DNA of 64,000 nucleotides from JADJLQ01 sp964405735 (GCA_964405735.1 CAYOPD010000006.1:9307-73306), one strand, 5' to 3'. Positions 8,917-18,051 are shown, numbered from the stretch's first letter. Notes: generated from the sequence alone by a model not told the origin. Made by a program: numbers and translations.

Positions 8917-11202
8917 GTGGGACATTTACCAAAATTGATTGAAGACCTGGCCCTGATCCTGATCGTGGGCGCCATGGTAACCTTATTGTTCAGGAGGATC
9001 CGGCAACCCCTGGTCCTGGGTTATATCCTGGCCGGTTTCCTGGTGGGGCCACACCTTTCCATGTTCCCCACTGTGGCGGATATGGAGAACGTGGAGACCC
9101 TGGCCGAAATCGGTGTGATCTTCCTGCTTTTCAGCCTTGGTCTCGAATTCAGCTTTAAAAAACTCATGCGCATCGGCGGCACGGCCTCCATCACAGCGGG
9201 CATCGAAATCGTATTCATCACCCTCGCCGGATACATCACCGGAAAGCTGATGGGATGGACCACCATGGACAGCCTGTTTCTGGGGGGCATGCTGGCCAGT
9301 TCTTCCACGACCATCATCATTCGCGCTTTTGATGAACTGGGTGTGAAAACCAAACAATTCGCCCGCGTGGTTTTTGGAGTGCTCGTTGTGGAAGACATCG
9401 TGGTGATCCTGCTGATGGTCGTTTTGTCGACGGTTGCAGTTACGAGGACCTTTGAAGGGACACAATTATTTTTCACCATTGCCAAGTTGTTGTTTTTTCT
9501 CATTCTTTGGTTTATCACCGGTATTTTTATTTTACCTACTTTTTTAAGGAGGGTCAGGACTTTACTGGATGAGGAGACCCTGCTTATCCTGGCCATTGGC
9601 CTTTGCCTGGGCATGGTCGTATTGGCCACCCAGGTGGGTTTTTCAGCCGAACTGGGCGCCTTCATCATGGGCTCCATTCTTGCAGAAACGACCAAGGCCG
9701 AGAAAGTGGAACACCTGATCAAACCGGTCAAAGACCTGTTTGGCGCTGTTTTTTTTGTATCGGTAGGTATGCTGATCGATCCCGTCGCCATAAAAGAATA
9801 TGGATGGGCGGTGATTCTGGTCTCCCTGTTGACCATTTTTGGAAAATTTTTGAGTACTGCTGCAGGTGCGCTGATATCAGGACAGACCCTCAAACAATCG
9901 GTGCAGGTAGGGATGAGCATGGCCCAGATCGGGGAATTTGCTTTCATCGTAGCCACCCTGGGCCTGTCGCTGGGCGTAATCAGTGACTTCCTGTTTCCGG
10001 TTGCCGTGGGCGCCTCTGCCATCACTACCTTTACTACTCCCTATTTTATCCGTTATTCGGGGAAGGCATATGATCTGATTGCCGGATGGCTGCCATCCCG
10101 TTGGCTGAATGCCCTGGACCGGTATGCTTACAGTACCCAGGTCACCCAGGTGGAAGGCACCTGGCAGGTCGCGGCCAAATCATACATCAATATCCTCCTG
10201 ATCAACACGATTGTATTGGCCGCCATTCTTTTGCTTTCCGTCAGGTACCTGCTGCCTTTGTCGTTGGATTGGAGCGAAAATCAGACCGTGGGTCATGGTT
10301 TTGCCCTGGGGCTAACCTTGTTGGTATCCTTGCCTTTTTTATGGGGCCTGATGGCCAAACGCCCGGGAAACATGACCTACCGCGAATTGTGGCTGAACCG
10401 TTCGGCCAGTTATGGTGCCCTGAGGATCATTGATATCCTGCGCATCATTGGCGGCATTTTGCTGATCGGATTTATCATTGACCAATTTTTTTCAACCCTG
10501 GTATCCCTGATTGCCGTCCCCATGATCCTGGGAATGTTGTTGTTTTGGTCCAATAAAATTCAGGTTTTTTACAGCCGGCTGGAAGAACGTTTCCTGACCA
10601 ATCTCAATGCCCGGGAGACGGCCGCCAAAGCAAACCTGACGGACGAGAAACGGTTGCACCAAAAATTTACGTCCTCCCTGAAACTATCCCCCTGGGACGT
10701 CCATTTGGTCGATCTGAAGGTAGACCCCCAGGCATACAGTGTAGGCAAATCTTTGCAGGATTTGGGGTGGCGGGAAAAATATGGAGTGAATGTGGCCTAT
10801 ATCCGCCGTGGTGATAAATTGATCTATGCGCCGGACAGAAACCAAAAAATTTACCCTCATGATCAATTGGGCATTATCGCAACGGATGAACAAATCCAGC
10901 TTTTTAAGCCTTCATTCGATACCTGCGAATCGGTTGAACCCACTGAGCCGCACGTCGAAGACATTGTGCTTCAGAAAATTCAGGTGGATGACAGCAATCA
11001 ACTGTCAGGCCAGACCATTCGCAATTCAGAGATCCGGGAAAAAACCAAAGGGCTGGTCATTGGGATTGAACGTGGAAGCGAACGAATGATCAATCCACGG
11101 TCCGATGTCCGCTTTGAAGACGGAGACATCGTCTGGCTGGTAGGAGAAAGACATAGGATCCACGACCAGTTTTCCATCATGGCTCCGGTCCAGGAACATT
11201 GA
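8917..11202 (+). CDS. KefB/KefC-type monovalent cation:proton antiporter (CPA2) with two RCK_C domains
   Basis: About 761 residues. GTG 8917 gives MGHLPKLIEDLALIL, the usual family N-terminus; TTG 8911 is the alternative. Residues 1-400 form the Na+/H+ exchanger core, with QPLVLGYILAGFLVGP and the family-typical EDIVVILLMV segment. Residues 420-560 carry further membrane helices. The cytoplasmic tail has two TrkA-C/RCK_C modules (about 595-660 and 680-755) but no GxGxxG Rossmann (RCK_N) domain, unlike E. coli KefB/C. It probably exports K+ or Na+ against protons. Monocistronic. Confidence 0.88.
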   Translation: MGHLPKLIEDLALILIVGAMVTLLFRRIRQPLVLGYILAGFLVGPHLSMFPTVADMENVETLAEIGVIFLLFSLGLEFSFKKLMRIGGTASITAGIEIVFITLAGYITGKLMGWTTMDSLFLGGMLASSSTTIIIRAFDELGVKTKQFARVVFGVLVVEDIVVILLMVVLSTVAVTRTFEGTQLFFTIAKLLFFLILWFITGIFILPTFLRRVRTLLDEETLLILAIGLCLGMVVLATQVGFSAELGAFIMGSILAETTKAEKVEHLIKPVKDLFGAVFFVSVGMLIDPVAIKEYGWAVILVSLLTIFGKFLSTAAGALISGQTLKQSVQVGMSMAQIGEFAFIVATLGLSLGVISDFLFPVAVGASAITTFTTPYFIRYSGKAYDLIAGWLPSRWLNALDRYAYSTQVTQVEGTWQVAAKSYINILLINTIVLAAILLLSVRYLLPLSLDWSENQTVGHGFALGLTLLVSLPFLWGLMAKRPGNMTYRELWLNRSASYGALRIIDILRIIGGILLIGFIIDQFFSTLVSLIAVPMILGMLLFWSNKIQVFYSRLEERFLTNLNARETAAKANLTDEKRLHQKFTSSLKLSPWDVHLVDLKVDPQAYSVGKSLQDLGWREKYGVNVAYIRRGDKLIYAPDRNQKIYPHDQLGIIATDEQIQLFKPSFDTCESVEPTEPHVEDIVLQKIQVDDSNQLSGQTIRNSEIREKTKGLVIGIERGSERMINPRSDVRFEDGDIVWLVGERHRIHDQFSIMAPVQEH

Positions 11203-11237
11203 TGGATTCAGCTCCTTAATGCAACCTGGCCCGCAGA

Positions 11238-11268
11238 TTTGTATTTGGAGTTGATTCTTATTAATTTG
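11238..11268 (+). promoter_or_regulatory. Bacteroidota-type promoter for CHAD gene
   Basis: TTTG (11238-11241), exactly 19 nt, then TTAATTTG (11261-11268), 34 nt before the ATG at 11303. One mismatch to TAnnTTTG. Confidence 0.55.
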
Positions 11269-11302
11269 AGCTATTAGGATTTTTAGCCCCTCTTATAGTA
11301 TC

Positions 11303-12106
11303 ATGTCTGCAAATAAAATGGTCAACCGGTTCCGTCGTCAAATGGACTTGTTTTACAGGTGTTTGGCAAAAACAAGGATTACCCTGACTATGGAGAATAT
11401 CCACCGCCTCCGGGTAGCCATCAAGAATCTCCGTTCGCTCCTGGTTTTATTGGACAAGGCATGCGGAGGCGCGCTGAAAAAGAAAGATCATTTGAAGATC
11501 TATGCGCCCTTGTTTAGATTAGCCGGCCAGGTGAGGGACATCCAGATCAGCCTGGGCCTTCTGAAATCCAACAGCGCGTCCTACCTGGTTCCTTATAAAA
11601 AATACATGGGCCAGAAGCTCAGACTGAAACTCCGCCTCCTGCAGGCCGAAACCCAGGCCATCGACCTTAGCCGGCTGGATAAACTCAATGCTGCACTGGT
11701 CAAAAATCTGGAAGTCCTGCATCCGGGATCAATGCCTGAGCGGACCGATGCCCTGATCAGCCATGTTCTGAGGCGTGTACATGCCCTGTCGCTAAAACCC
11801 AGGGATCTTAAGACCCTTCACGATATCCGCATTTTACTCAAAACGGTGCAGGAAAACCTGGGCATCCTCCTGCGGATAAAACCATCACCGGGATGGAGAT
11901 CGATGGATAAAAAACTGAGCCCCTTGTACAATGCCCTAGGAAAATGGCATGACGAAGCTTTATTGATCAAATCCATTAAAGCCTTCCTGCTTAAAGCCGG
12001 CCCTGGCAAGGTGTATTTGGAACGACTGGGCAACAGGTTGAAGAAGAAAAACAAAACCAGGGAGGACAAGATCTATAAACTGCTTCACCGTATACCAAGC
12101 CGGTAA
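11303..12106 (+). CDS. CHAD domain protein
   Basis: 267 residues, entirely helical and strongly basic. The first CHAD half carries IHRLRVAIKNLRSLL (His34, Arg35, Arg37, Lys41, Arg44) and the second half repeats the pattern as LHDIRILLKTVQENL (about 173-187), the twofold arrangement of histidines and basic residues that defines CHAD. Such domains bind inorganic polyphosphate; free-standing versions associate with polyP granules. No CYTH/triphosphatase domain is attached and no ppk is nearby. It is preceded by its own promoter and is probably monocistronic. Confidence 0.85.
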   Translation: MSANKMVNRFRRQMDLFYRCLAKTRITLTMENIHRLRVAIKNLRSLLVLLDKACGGALKKKDHLKIYAPLFRLAGQVRDIQISLGLLKSNSASYLVPYKKYMGQKLRLKLRLLQAETQAIDLSRLDKLNAALVKNLEVLHPGSMPERTDALISHVLRRVHALSLKPRDLKTLHDIRILLKTVQENLGILLRIKPSPGWRSMDKKLSPLYNALGKWHDEALLIKSIKAFLLKAGPGKVYLERLGNRLKKKNKTREDKIYKLLHRIPSR

Positions 12107-12165
12107 AATCGCAGGCCCATCGTAAATGAAACAGGAATTCAACTAATACTTCAACTTCATGCCTA

Positions 12166-12196
12166 TTTGAAATATACAGAACTATAAGTTATTTTG
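12166..12196 (+). promoter_or_regulatory. Bacteroidota-type promoter for the amino-sugar cluster
   Basis: TTTG (12166-12169), 19-nt spacer, then TTATTTTG (12189-12196), 31 nt before the ATG of the first Gfo/Idh gene. Probably drives 12228-17970. Confidence 0.6.
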
Positions 12197-12227
12197 AGGA
12201 CGCTGAAAACGCTTAATCTTATATACG

Positions 12228-13580
12228 ATGAATACAAAATCTTCAAGGTCCCGCCGCCGTTTCATCCGGACTTCCGTTGCCGGAGCCGGCTTGTTGGCAG
12301 GAGGGGTGCTTCCCGGCTTTTCCGCCTCAAGTTACCGGAGGATCCCCGGCGCCAATGAAAAAATCAGGGCCTCGGTCATGGGTGTCAACAGCAGGGGTTT
12401 CGCCCTCGCCCAGAATTTTGCCTACCAGGATGCCTGCGATGTGGTCCATATCTGCGATGTCGATCGTCGGGCTGCCGACAAATGCATCAAAGGCCTCGAA
12501 AGCATCCAGGACCTGAAACCCAAAGCTTATGGGGATTTCAGAAAATCTTTGGAGAGCAGTGAAGTGGATGTCCTGGTGGTTGCCGCCCCCGACCATTGGC
12601 ATGCGCCTGCGGCCCTGCTCGCTTTGCAGGCAGGCAAACATGTTTATCTCGAAAAACCCTGCAGCCACAATCCGCAGGAGGGTGAAATCCTGGTGAAGGC
12701 TGCCATGAAGTATAAAAAGTCTATACAGATGGGAAACCAGCGACGCTCCTGGCCCAATGTGATGGAGGGCATCGCGGAACTGAAAAATGGCATCATCGGC
12801 AGGCCTTATTTTGGCAAAGGCTGGTATACCAACAACCGGGAATCCATAGGTATTGGTAAACCCGCCGCCGTCCCGGACTGGCTCGACTGGGATCTCTGGC
12901 AGGGCCCCGCACCGCGGAAACCTTATCAGAACAATGTGGTGCATTACAACTGGCATTGGTTTTGGAATTGGGGCACCGGCGAAGCGCTCAACAATGGTAC
13001 CCATATGATCGATCTGCTGCGCTGGGGGCTTGGGGTCGACTTTCCGGTGAAAGTGAGTTCAAATGGCGGCAGGTTCCATTTTAAAGACGATTGGGAAACC
13101 CCGGACACCCAGGTCATCAACCTGGACTTCAAAGAAGGTGCTTCAATGAGCTGGGAAGGCAGGAGCTGCAACGGCAGACACATCGAAGGCAGCTCGGTCG
13201 GGGTGATCTTTTACGGAGAAAATGGCGCTTTATTTATCCCAAGTGGAAATGAATACCGGGTATACGATTTGAAAAATAAACTGGTCAAAGAAAAAAAGGA
13301 TAGCCGTCCTGTGGACCCCAGGGATCTGGCAAATCCGGCGGGACATCTCGACGCCCTTCACATCCTTAATTTTTTCGACAACATTTCTAAAGGAGAAAAA
13401 CTGAAATCCGATATCGATTCTGGCCACAAGAGCACCTTGCTGGTGCAGTTGGGCAATATTGCGCAACGGGTAGGGCATTCCCTGGAAATCAATCCTCAAA
13501 ACGGGCATATTCTGGGTGATGTGGCCGCACAAAAGCTTTGGTCGAGGGAATATGAAAGAGGCTGGGAAATGAAGTTGTAA
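12228..13580 (+). CDS. Tat-exported Gfo/Idh/MocA family oxidoreductase
   Basis: 450 residues. The twin-arginine signal SRRRFIRTS plus a hydrophobic stretch (VAGAGLLAGGVLPGF) predicts export of a folded, NAD(P)-bound enzyme. The Rossmann domain starts at about 45 (IRASVMGVNSRG); the family hallmark EKPC is at about residue 142, followed by QMGNQRRS and the substrate domain with HYNWHWFWNWGTGEALNNGTHMIDLLRWG. It closely resembles the protein at 32854-34167. Exported members act on sugars or glycosides in the periplasm, for example by oxidising a ring hydroxyl; the substrate here is inferred to be an amino sugar or glycoside from the nagA/nagB neighbours only. Confidence 0.85.
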   Translation: MNTKSSRSRRRFIRTSVAGAGLLAGGVLPGFSASSYRRIPGANEKIRASVMGVNSRGFALAQNFAYQDACDVVHICDVDRRAADKCIKGLESIQDLKPKAYGDFRKSLESSEVDVLVVAAPDHWHAPAALLALQAGKHVYLEKPCSHNPQEGEILVKAAMKYKKSIQMGNQRRSWPNVMEGIAELKNGIIGRPYFGKGWYTNNRESIGIGKPAAVPDWLDWDLWQGPAPRKPYQNNVVHYNWHWFWNWGTGEALNNGTHMIDLLRWGLGVDFPVKVSSNGGRFHFKDDWETPDTQVINLDFKEGASMSWEGRSCNGRHIEGSSVGVIFYGENGALFIPSGNEYRVYDLKNKLVKEKKDSRPVDPRDLANPAGHLDALHILNFFDNISKGEKLKSDIDSGHKSTLLVQLGNIAQRVGHSLEINPQNGHILGDVAAQKLWSREYERGWEMKL

Positions 13581-13638
13581 TCGCAGATGCATCTCCAGGC
13601 AGCCTCTCCAATCATTCAAATAACCGCAACCACATCAA

Positions 13639-14613
13639 ATGAAATCAAGAAGGAAATTTATAAAGACCCTGGGAGCAGGAGCATTCCTGGCCCCGACCAT
13701 TTTACCGGGCCTGAAGGATAATACCGGAAGGATGGCCTTTAAACCCATTCGTATCGGGATCATCGGGGCGGAAAATTCACATACCGCCGCCTTTGGCAAA
13801 TTATTCAATATCGATAAAAAATTTCCCGGGGTGGAGGTGACGATGGTTTGGGGAGAAACCGATGAATATGCCCAAAAGTCCATGAAAGCGGGCAATATCC
13901 CAATCCAGGTCAAAGACCCGGCTGAAATGATGGGGAAGATCGATGCCCTCATCGTGGACCATCGCCATGCCAAATACCATCTTGAACCGGCCCGGCCTTT
14001 TGTGGAAGCCGGGATCCCGTCCTTCATCGATAAACCCTTTTGTTACCGGGCCTCGGAAGGATTGGCCTTTCTTCAAATGGCGAGGAAAAGGGGGACTGCA
14101 GTGACTTCTTACAGTTCCATAGCACACAGCGATACTACACTGGACCTGAGAGCGCAGGTAAATGCCATGCCGGATATCAGCCAGGTCATCATTACCGGTC
14201 CCGTTGACCCGGACTCGCCATATGGCGGGATCTTCTTTTATGGGGTACATATGGTAGAGCCGCTGATGGCGGTTTTCGGGGAAGACATCCAGGCGGTAAA
14301 GGTCAGCCGTGGTGGAAAAGCAGGGAATGCTCTATTGAAATTCACCTCCGGGCTCACCGCCACTTTTATTTTTAAAACCAAAGCTTACGGATGGGAAACC
14401 TATGTGGAGACCAGCAAAGCCATGATCGAGCTTAAACCCAAGGTAAAAGAGAAAGACCCACCCAGGGCGGATGCCGATATGGTCGAAATGTTCTCGACAG
14501 GAAAAGAACCCAGGTCACATCAGAGCATACTGAATGGAATATCTGTCCTGGAAGCCCTGGAAAAATCAGTCCAGACCGAAAAATGGACAGATGTGGAATA
14601 CCTGAACATCTGA
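13639..14613 (+). CDS. Second exported Gfo/Idh/MocA-type oxidoreductase, short form
   Basis: 324 residues with a Tat-like start (KSRRKFIKTLGAGAFLAPTILPG). The Rossmann motif IRIGIIGAENSHTAAFGK begins at about residue 36; DALIVDHRHAKYH and PSFIDKPFCYRASEG (the family K-P motif, about residues 130-135) follow. It is shorter than, and clearly diverged from, the first oxidoreductase, and the substrate-pocket tryptophan-rich segment is absent. It lies 58 nt downstream of that gene and 9 nt upstream of nagA, so it belongs to the same operon. Its role in the pathway is unknown. Confidence 0.8.
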   Translation: MKSRRKFIKTLGAGAFLAPTILPGLKDNTGRMAFKPIRIGIIGAENSHTAAFGKLFNIDKKFPGVEVTMVWGETDEYAQKSMKAGNIPIQVKDPAEMMGKIDALIVDHRHAKYHLEPARPFVEAGIPSFIDKPFCYRASEGLAFLQMARKRGTAVTSYSSIAHSDTTLDLRAQVNAMPDISQVIITGPVDPDSPYGGIFFYGVHMVEPLMAVFGEDIQAVKVSRGGKAGNALLKFTSGLTATFIFKTKAYGWETYVETSKAMIELKPKVKEKDPPRADADMVEMFSTGKEPRSHQSILNGISVLEALEKSVQTEKWTDVEYLNI

Positions 14614-14622
14614 GGATGAGTT

Positions 14623-15870
14623 ATGAAAGGGAAAATGCGTATTCCGTCCATCCTGGCCGTTCCGGTTTTTGTATTATTATCTGCCCTGATGAATGAATGG
14701 ACCGCCCAGGAAGCAGTCGAAGGCTTGCATTATGCAACCGGCCAACCGGTCCGCATTGAGTTCAGCGGAAGCAAAATTAAATCAATCAAAAAAATCAAAA
14801 AGTTGTCCGGCCCGGCCAGGGTGTATCTAGCGCCCGGTTTTTTTGATAACCAGGTAAACGGATTTGCAGGCATTTCCTTTTCCTTTGGAAACAGCGACCT
14901 GAGGCCGGATGATATCCTGAAGGCGACCCGGGAGTTATGGAAAAAAGGAGTGACCTCCTATTTGCCCACCCTGACGACCCATAGCCACGAAGTACTGATG
15001 AAGAACTTCGAAGTACTGAGCCAGACTTATTCGGGGGATTCTCTGCTGGGGTCCATACCGGGCTTTCATCTGGAAGGTCCCTATATCAATCCGGAAGACG
15101 GCTACCGTGGAGCCCATCCCAAAGCCTTCGTACGCCTTCCGGATTGGGATGAGTTTATGAAATTATACCATGCCTCCGGAAAGAAAATTTTGCAGGTAAC
15201 CCTTGCCCCTGAATTGGATGGGGCCATGGATTTTATTAAAAAATGTAAGGAATTGGGCGTCACGGTTGCCATCGGACATCACAATGCCAACCGGAGCCAG
15301 GTGGATGAAGCCGTTAAATATGGGGCCAGGATAGTCACCCATTTGGGAAATGGTTGTGCGAATACGATCAACCGGCATATCAATCCCTTGTGGCCGCAAC
15401 TGTCCAATGACGGACTCATGATCAGCATCATCTGCGATGGATTCCATTTAAATGAAGAAGAGATCCGCGTTTTTTACAAAGTAAAAGGACCGGGCATGAC
15501 GGTCATTACGTCAGACGTCACCAGTTACGCCGCCCTCGAGCCCGGAGAATACAAAACCCAGACCGGGGAGACGATTGAACTTACTCGGGAAGGAATGCTG
15601 AGGTATCCCGCGCAAAATGTGATGTATGGTTCCGCCTCGCCCATCACCAAAGGGGTGGGCCACATCATGAAAGCGACCGGATGCTCCCTGTCAGAAGCAG
15701 TTCAAATGGCCAGCACCAACCCGGCGCAACTTTACGGCCTTACCGATCGGGGAAAACTGGAAAAAGGCCTGCGCGGAGACCTGGTCTTGTTTACCCTGGA
15801 AGATTTTAATATCACGATTCAAAAGACCTATGTTCAGGGGATACGGGTGTATGACCGCAATCATCCTTAA
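14623..15870 (+). CDS. nagA: N-acetylglucosamine-6-phosphate deacetylase family protein with N-terminal hydrophobic segment
   Basis: 415 residues. Amidohydrolase fold with NagA signatures: APGFFDNQVNGFAG (about 69-82; the Q-x-N version of the metal motif is normal in NagA), HLEGPYINPEDGYRGAHP with the metal-binding Glu, IGHHNANRS, THLGNGCANT and ITSDVTS with the catalytic Asp. It removes acetate from GlcNAc-6-P ahead of NagB. Odd feature: about 25 hydrophobic residues (IPSILAVPVFVLLSAL) precede the usual N-terminus and look like a signal peptide or anchor, unexpected for an enzyme of cytoplasmic sugar phosphates. Cotranscribed with its neighbours (5 nt to the next long frame). Confidence 0.85.
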   Translation: MKGKMRIPSILAVPVFVLLSALMNEWTAQEAVEGLHYATGQPVRIEFSGSKIKSIKKIKKLSGPARVYLAPGFFDNQVNGFAGISFSFGNSDLRPDDILKATRELWKKGVTSYLPTLTTHSHEVLMKNFEVLSQTYSGDSLLGSIPGFHLEGPYINPEDGYRGAHPKAFVRLPDWDEFMKLYHASGKKILQVTLAPELDGAMDFIKKCKELGVTVAIGHHNANRSQVDEAVKYGARIVTHLGNGCANTINRHINPLWPQLSNDGLMISIICDGFHLNEEEIRVFYKVKGPGMTVITSDVTSYAALEPGEYKTQTGETIELTREGMLRYPAQNVMYGSASPITKGVGHIMKATGCSLSEAVQMASTNPAQLYGLTDRGKLEKGLRGDLVLFTLEDFNITIQKTYVQGIRVYDRNHP

Positions 15871-15914
15871 TACGGTTGATTTTGCCGGAAACCCGAATAC
15901 CACAAAGTGCCATC

Positions 15915-17150
15915 ATGAAAAATCTATTTAAAAAAATCTCACTAGCCCTTGCTGCGGTCGGGCCGGGACTGTTTTTAATTGGTTATAATATTGGGACCGG
16001 GAGTGTCACGACTATGGCCAAATCGGGAGCGGACCATGGGATGTCCCTTTTCTGGGCCCTGGTCCTGTCCTGCGTCTTTACCTATATCCTGATGGTGGCT
16101 TATGGAAGGTTGACCCTGGTAACCGGCAGGACCCCGCTTTTTAATTTTAAACATGAATTCAAATATGGGTGGATCCTGGCTTTGTATGTCCTGATGGCCC
16201 TGGTGGTGGGAGAGTTGTTTGCGCTGATCGGAGTCACGGGTATTGTGGCCGATCTGTTGCAGGAAGGCATTAGAATCGTTTCGGGCGGAACGGTCATTCA
16301 CACCGGGTGGATCATCCTGGTCATTGTGATCCTGATGTATATTCTGTTGTGGTTTGGACGGTACAAACAGTTTGAAAAAGTGCTCACGGCCATCGTGGTA
16401 TTGATGGGGCTTTGTTTTGTGCTTGTCTTTTTTATGCTGAAACCGGACCTGGCCAGCATCCTTCTCGGAATGGTTCCCCGGATCCCGGACACACCGGGAG
16501 CGCTTGGACTGATCGCGGCGATGGCTGGCACCACCTGTTCGGCCGCCGTGTTTATTGTTCGTGGTACGGTGGTCGCAGAGAAAGGCTGGACGGTGAAAGA
16601 CCTGCCGGCTGAAAAAAGAGATTCATTCGTATCCGCGTTCATGATGTTGTTTCTAAGCGGTATCATCATGGCGGTTTCCGCGGGTACCCTTCATGTCATG
16701 GGCTTGAAACTCAACAATACCGTCGAGATGATCCACCTTTTCCAGCCCCTGGGTGGTAAGGCCGCGGCACTGATCCTCATTCTGGGTGTGACCGGAGCCG
16801 GACTTTCGACGATCTTCCCTATTGTGCTCATCGCGCCCTGGCTGGTCAGTGATTATTTGGGTAAACCAAGGGACCTCCGGTCTCCCATGTTCCGCTGGCT
16901 GATTTTATTGGGTTTGTTTTTTGCTTTCGGCACCTTGTTCCTTGAACAAAAAGCCCCTGCCCTCATGATTTTTTCACAGGCTTTCCAGGCTTGTATATTG
17001 CCCGCGGTGGCCATTCCCGCCTTTATTCTTCTGAACCGGCAAAACACCATGAAGGAGTTCACCGCCGGATGGAAAATGAACCTGGGGGTCATTGCGGTCA
17101 TCCTGTTTTCATTTCTCACCACCTGGTTTGCAATACTCGATATATTTTAG
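15915..17150 (+). CDS. Nramp (SLC11)-fold membrane transporter lacking canonical metal-binding residues
   Basis: 411 residues from ATG 15915 (MKNLFKKISL); an upstream in-frame ATG at 15876 gives a non-hydrophobic extension. Eleven or so membrane helices with the Nramp opening GPGLFLIGYN. In canonical Nramp metal transporters TM1 continues as DPGN and TM6 contains MPHN; here TM1 reads GYNIGTGSVTT and TM6 reads MAGTTCSAAVFIVRG, so the Asp, Asn and Met metal ligands are missing. Its place between nagA and nagB suggests a non-metal substrate such as an amino sugar or degradation product, but this is inference. Confidence 0.8.
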   Translation: MKNLFKKISLALAAVGPGLFLIGYNIGTGSVTTMAKSGADHGMSLFWALVLSCVFTYILMVAYGRLTLVTGRTPLFNFKHEFKYGWILALYVLMALVVGELFALIGVTGIVADLLQEGIRIVSGGTVIHTGWIILVIVILMYILLWFGRYKQFEKVLTAIVVLMGLCFVLVFFMLKPDLASILLGMVPRIPDTPGALGLIAAMAGTTCSAAVFIVRGTVVAEKGWTVKDLPAEKRDSFVSAFMMLFLSGIIMAVSAGTLHVMGLKLNNTVEMIHLFQPLGGKAAALILILGVTGAGLSTIFPIVLIAPWLVSDYLGKPRDLRSPMFRWLILLGLFFAFGTLFLEQKAPALMIFSQAFQACILPAVAIPAFILLNRQNTMKEFTAGWKMNLGVIAVILFSFLTTWFAILDIF

Positions 17151-17205
17151 TGTAGTCAGGAGTCAGTGATCAACCGGTTGTCTTTTAAAATGCGGAATTG
17201 AAATA

Positions 17206-17970
17206 ATGATTAAAGAGTTTACATCAGATGCACTGCGAATTAAAATATTTGAAAATTCGGATACCTTGGGGAAGGCCGCCTCAGGAATGGTTGCAAGGCA
17301 ACTGCATGATGTGATTGGGAAAAAAGGTCATGCCAATCTGATCCTTGCTACCGGTGCCTCTCAATTCTCCTTCCTCGGGCATCTTCAGAAAGAAACGATT
17401 GACTGGAAAAAAATCACGGTGTTCCACCTGGATGAATACCTGGGCATACCGGAAGCCCACCCGGCCAGTTTTCGGAAATACCTGAAAGAAAGGATCCTTG
17501 AAAAAGTGCAGCCCGGGCAGGTTCATTACCTGGATGGAGATGCAGCCGATATAGCCGCAGAAGCCTCCAGGTATGAAGCGTTGCTGAAGGATCATCCCAT
17601 TGACCTGGCCTGCATCGGGATCGGTGAAAACGGGCATATCGCTTTTAACGATCCACCGGTTGCAGATTTTGATGATCCGCGGCTCGTCAAGGTAGTGGCC
17701 CTGGACCAGGCTTGCCGTATGCAGCAATTGGGAGAGGGTTGGTTCCCAAGCCTTGAGGAAGTTCCCACCCATGCCTTAACCCTGACCATACCTGCGATCA
17801 TGTCCTGCTCCAGAATCAGTTGTGTGGTGCCCGACGAAAGAAAGGCAAAGGCAGTGTATGAGACCGTCAAAGGAGAAATTTCAACGGCTTGCCCGGCAAG
17901 TATTTTACGCCGGCACCCGGATGCGGATTTATACCTCGATCTGTATTCAGCTAAATTATTGATTGACTAA
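17206..17970 (+). CDS. nagB: Glucosamine-6-phosphate deaminase / isomerase family
   Basis: 254 residues, normal for NagB. Signatures: LATGASQFSFLGHL (phosphate loop, about 46-59), VFHLDEYLG with the general-base Asp76, and IGIGENGHIAFNDPP (about 137-151) with the catalytic His144. It converts glucosamine-6-phosphate to fructose-6-phosphate and ammonia, feeding glycolysis; with nagA upstream this completes GlcNAc-6-P catabolism. No GlcNAc kinase or PTS is seen in the window. It is the last gene of the cluster and ends 81 nt from the convergent aspS, with no clear hairpin between. Confidence 0.87.
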   Translation: MIKEFTSDALRIKIFENSDTLGKAASGMVARQLHDVIGKKGHANLILATGASQFSFLGHLQKETIDWKKITVFHLDEYLGIPEAHPASFRKYLKERILEKVQPGQVHYLDGDAADIAAEASRYEALLKDHPIDLACIGIGENGHIAFNDPPVADFDDPRLVKVVALDQACRMQQLGEGWFPSLEEVPTHALTLTIPAIMSCSRISCVVPDERKAKAVYETVKGEISTACPASILRRHPDADLYLDLYSAKLLID

Positions 17971-18051
17971 GAGCAACCGGGCTGAGGCGAGTGAGGACGG
18001 CGATACCTTATTCTGTACTCAATGGACACAGGAAAGAAAAATGATCCCAAA

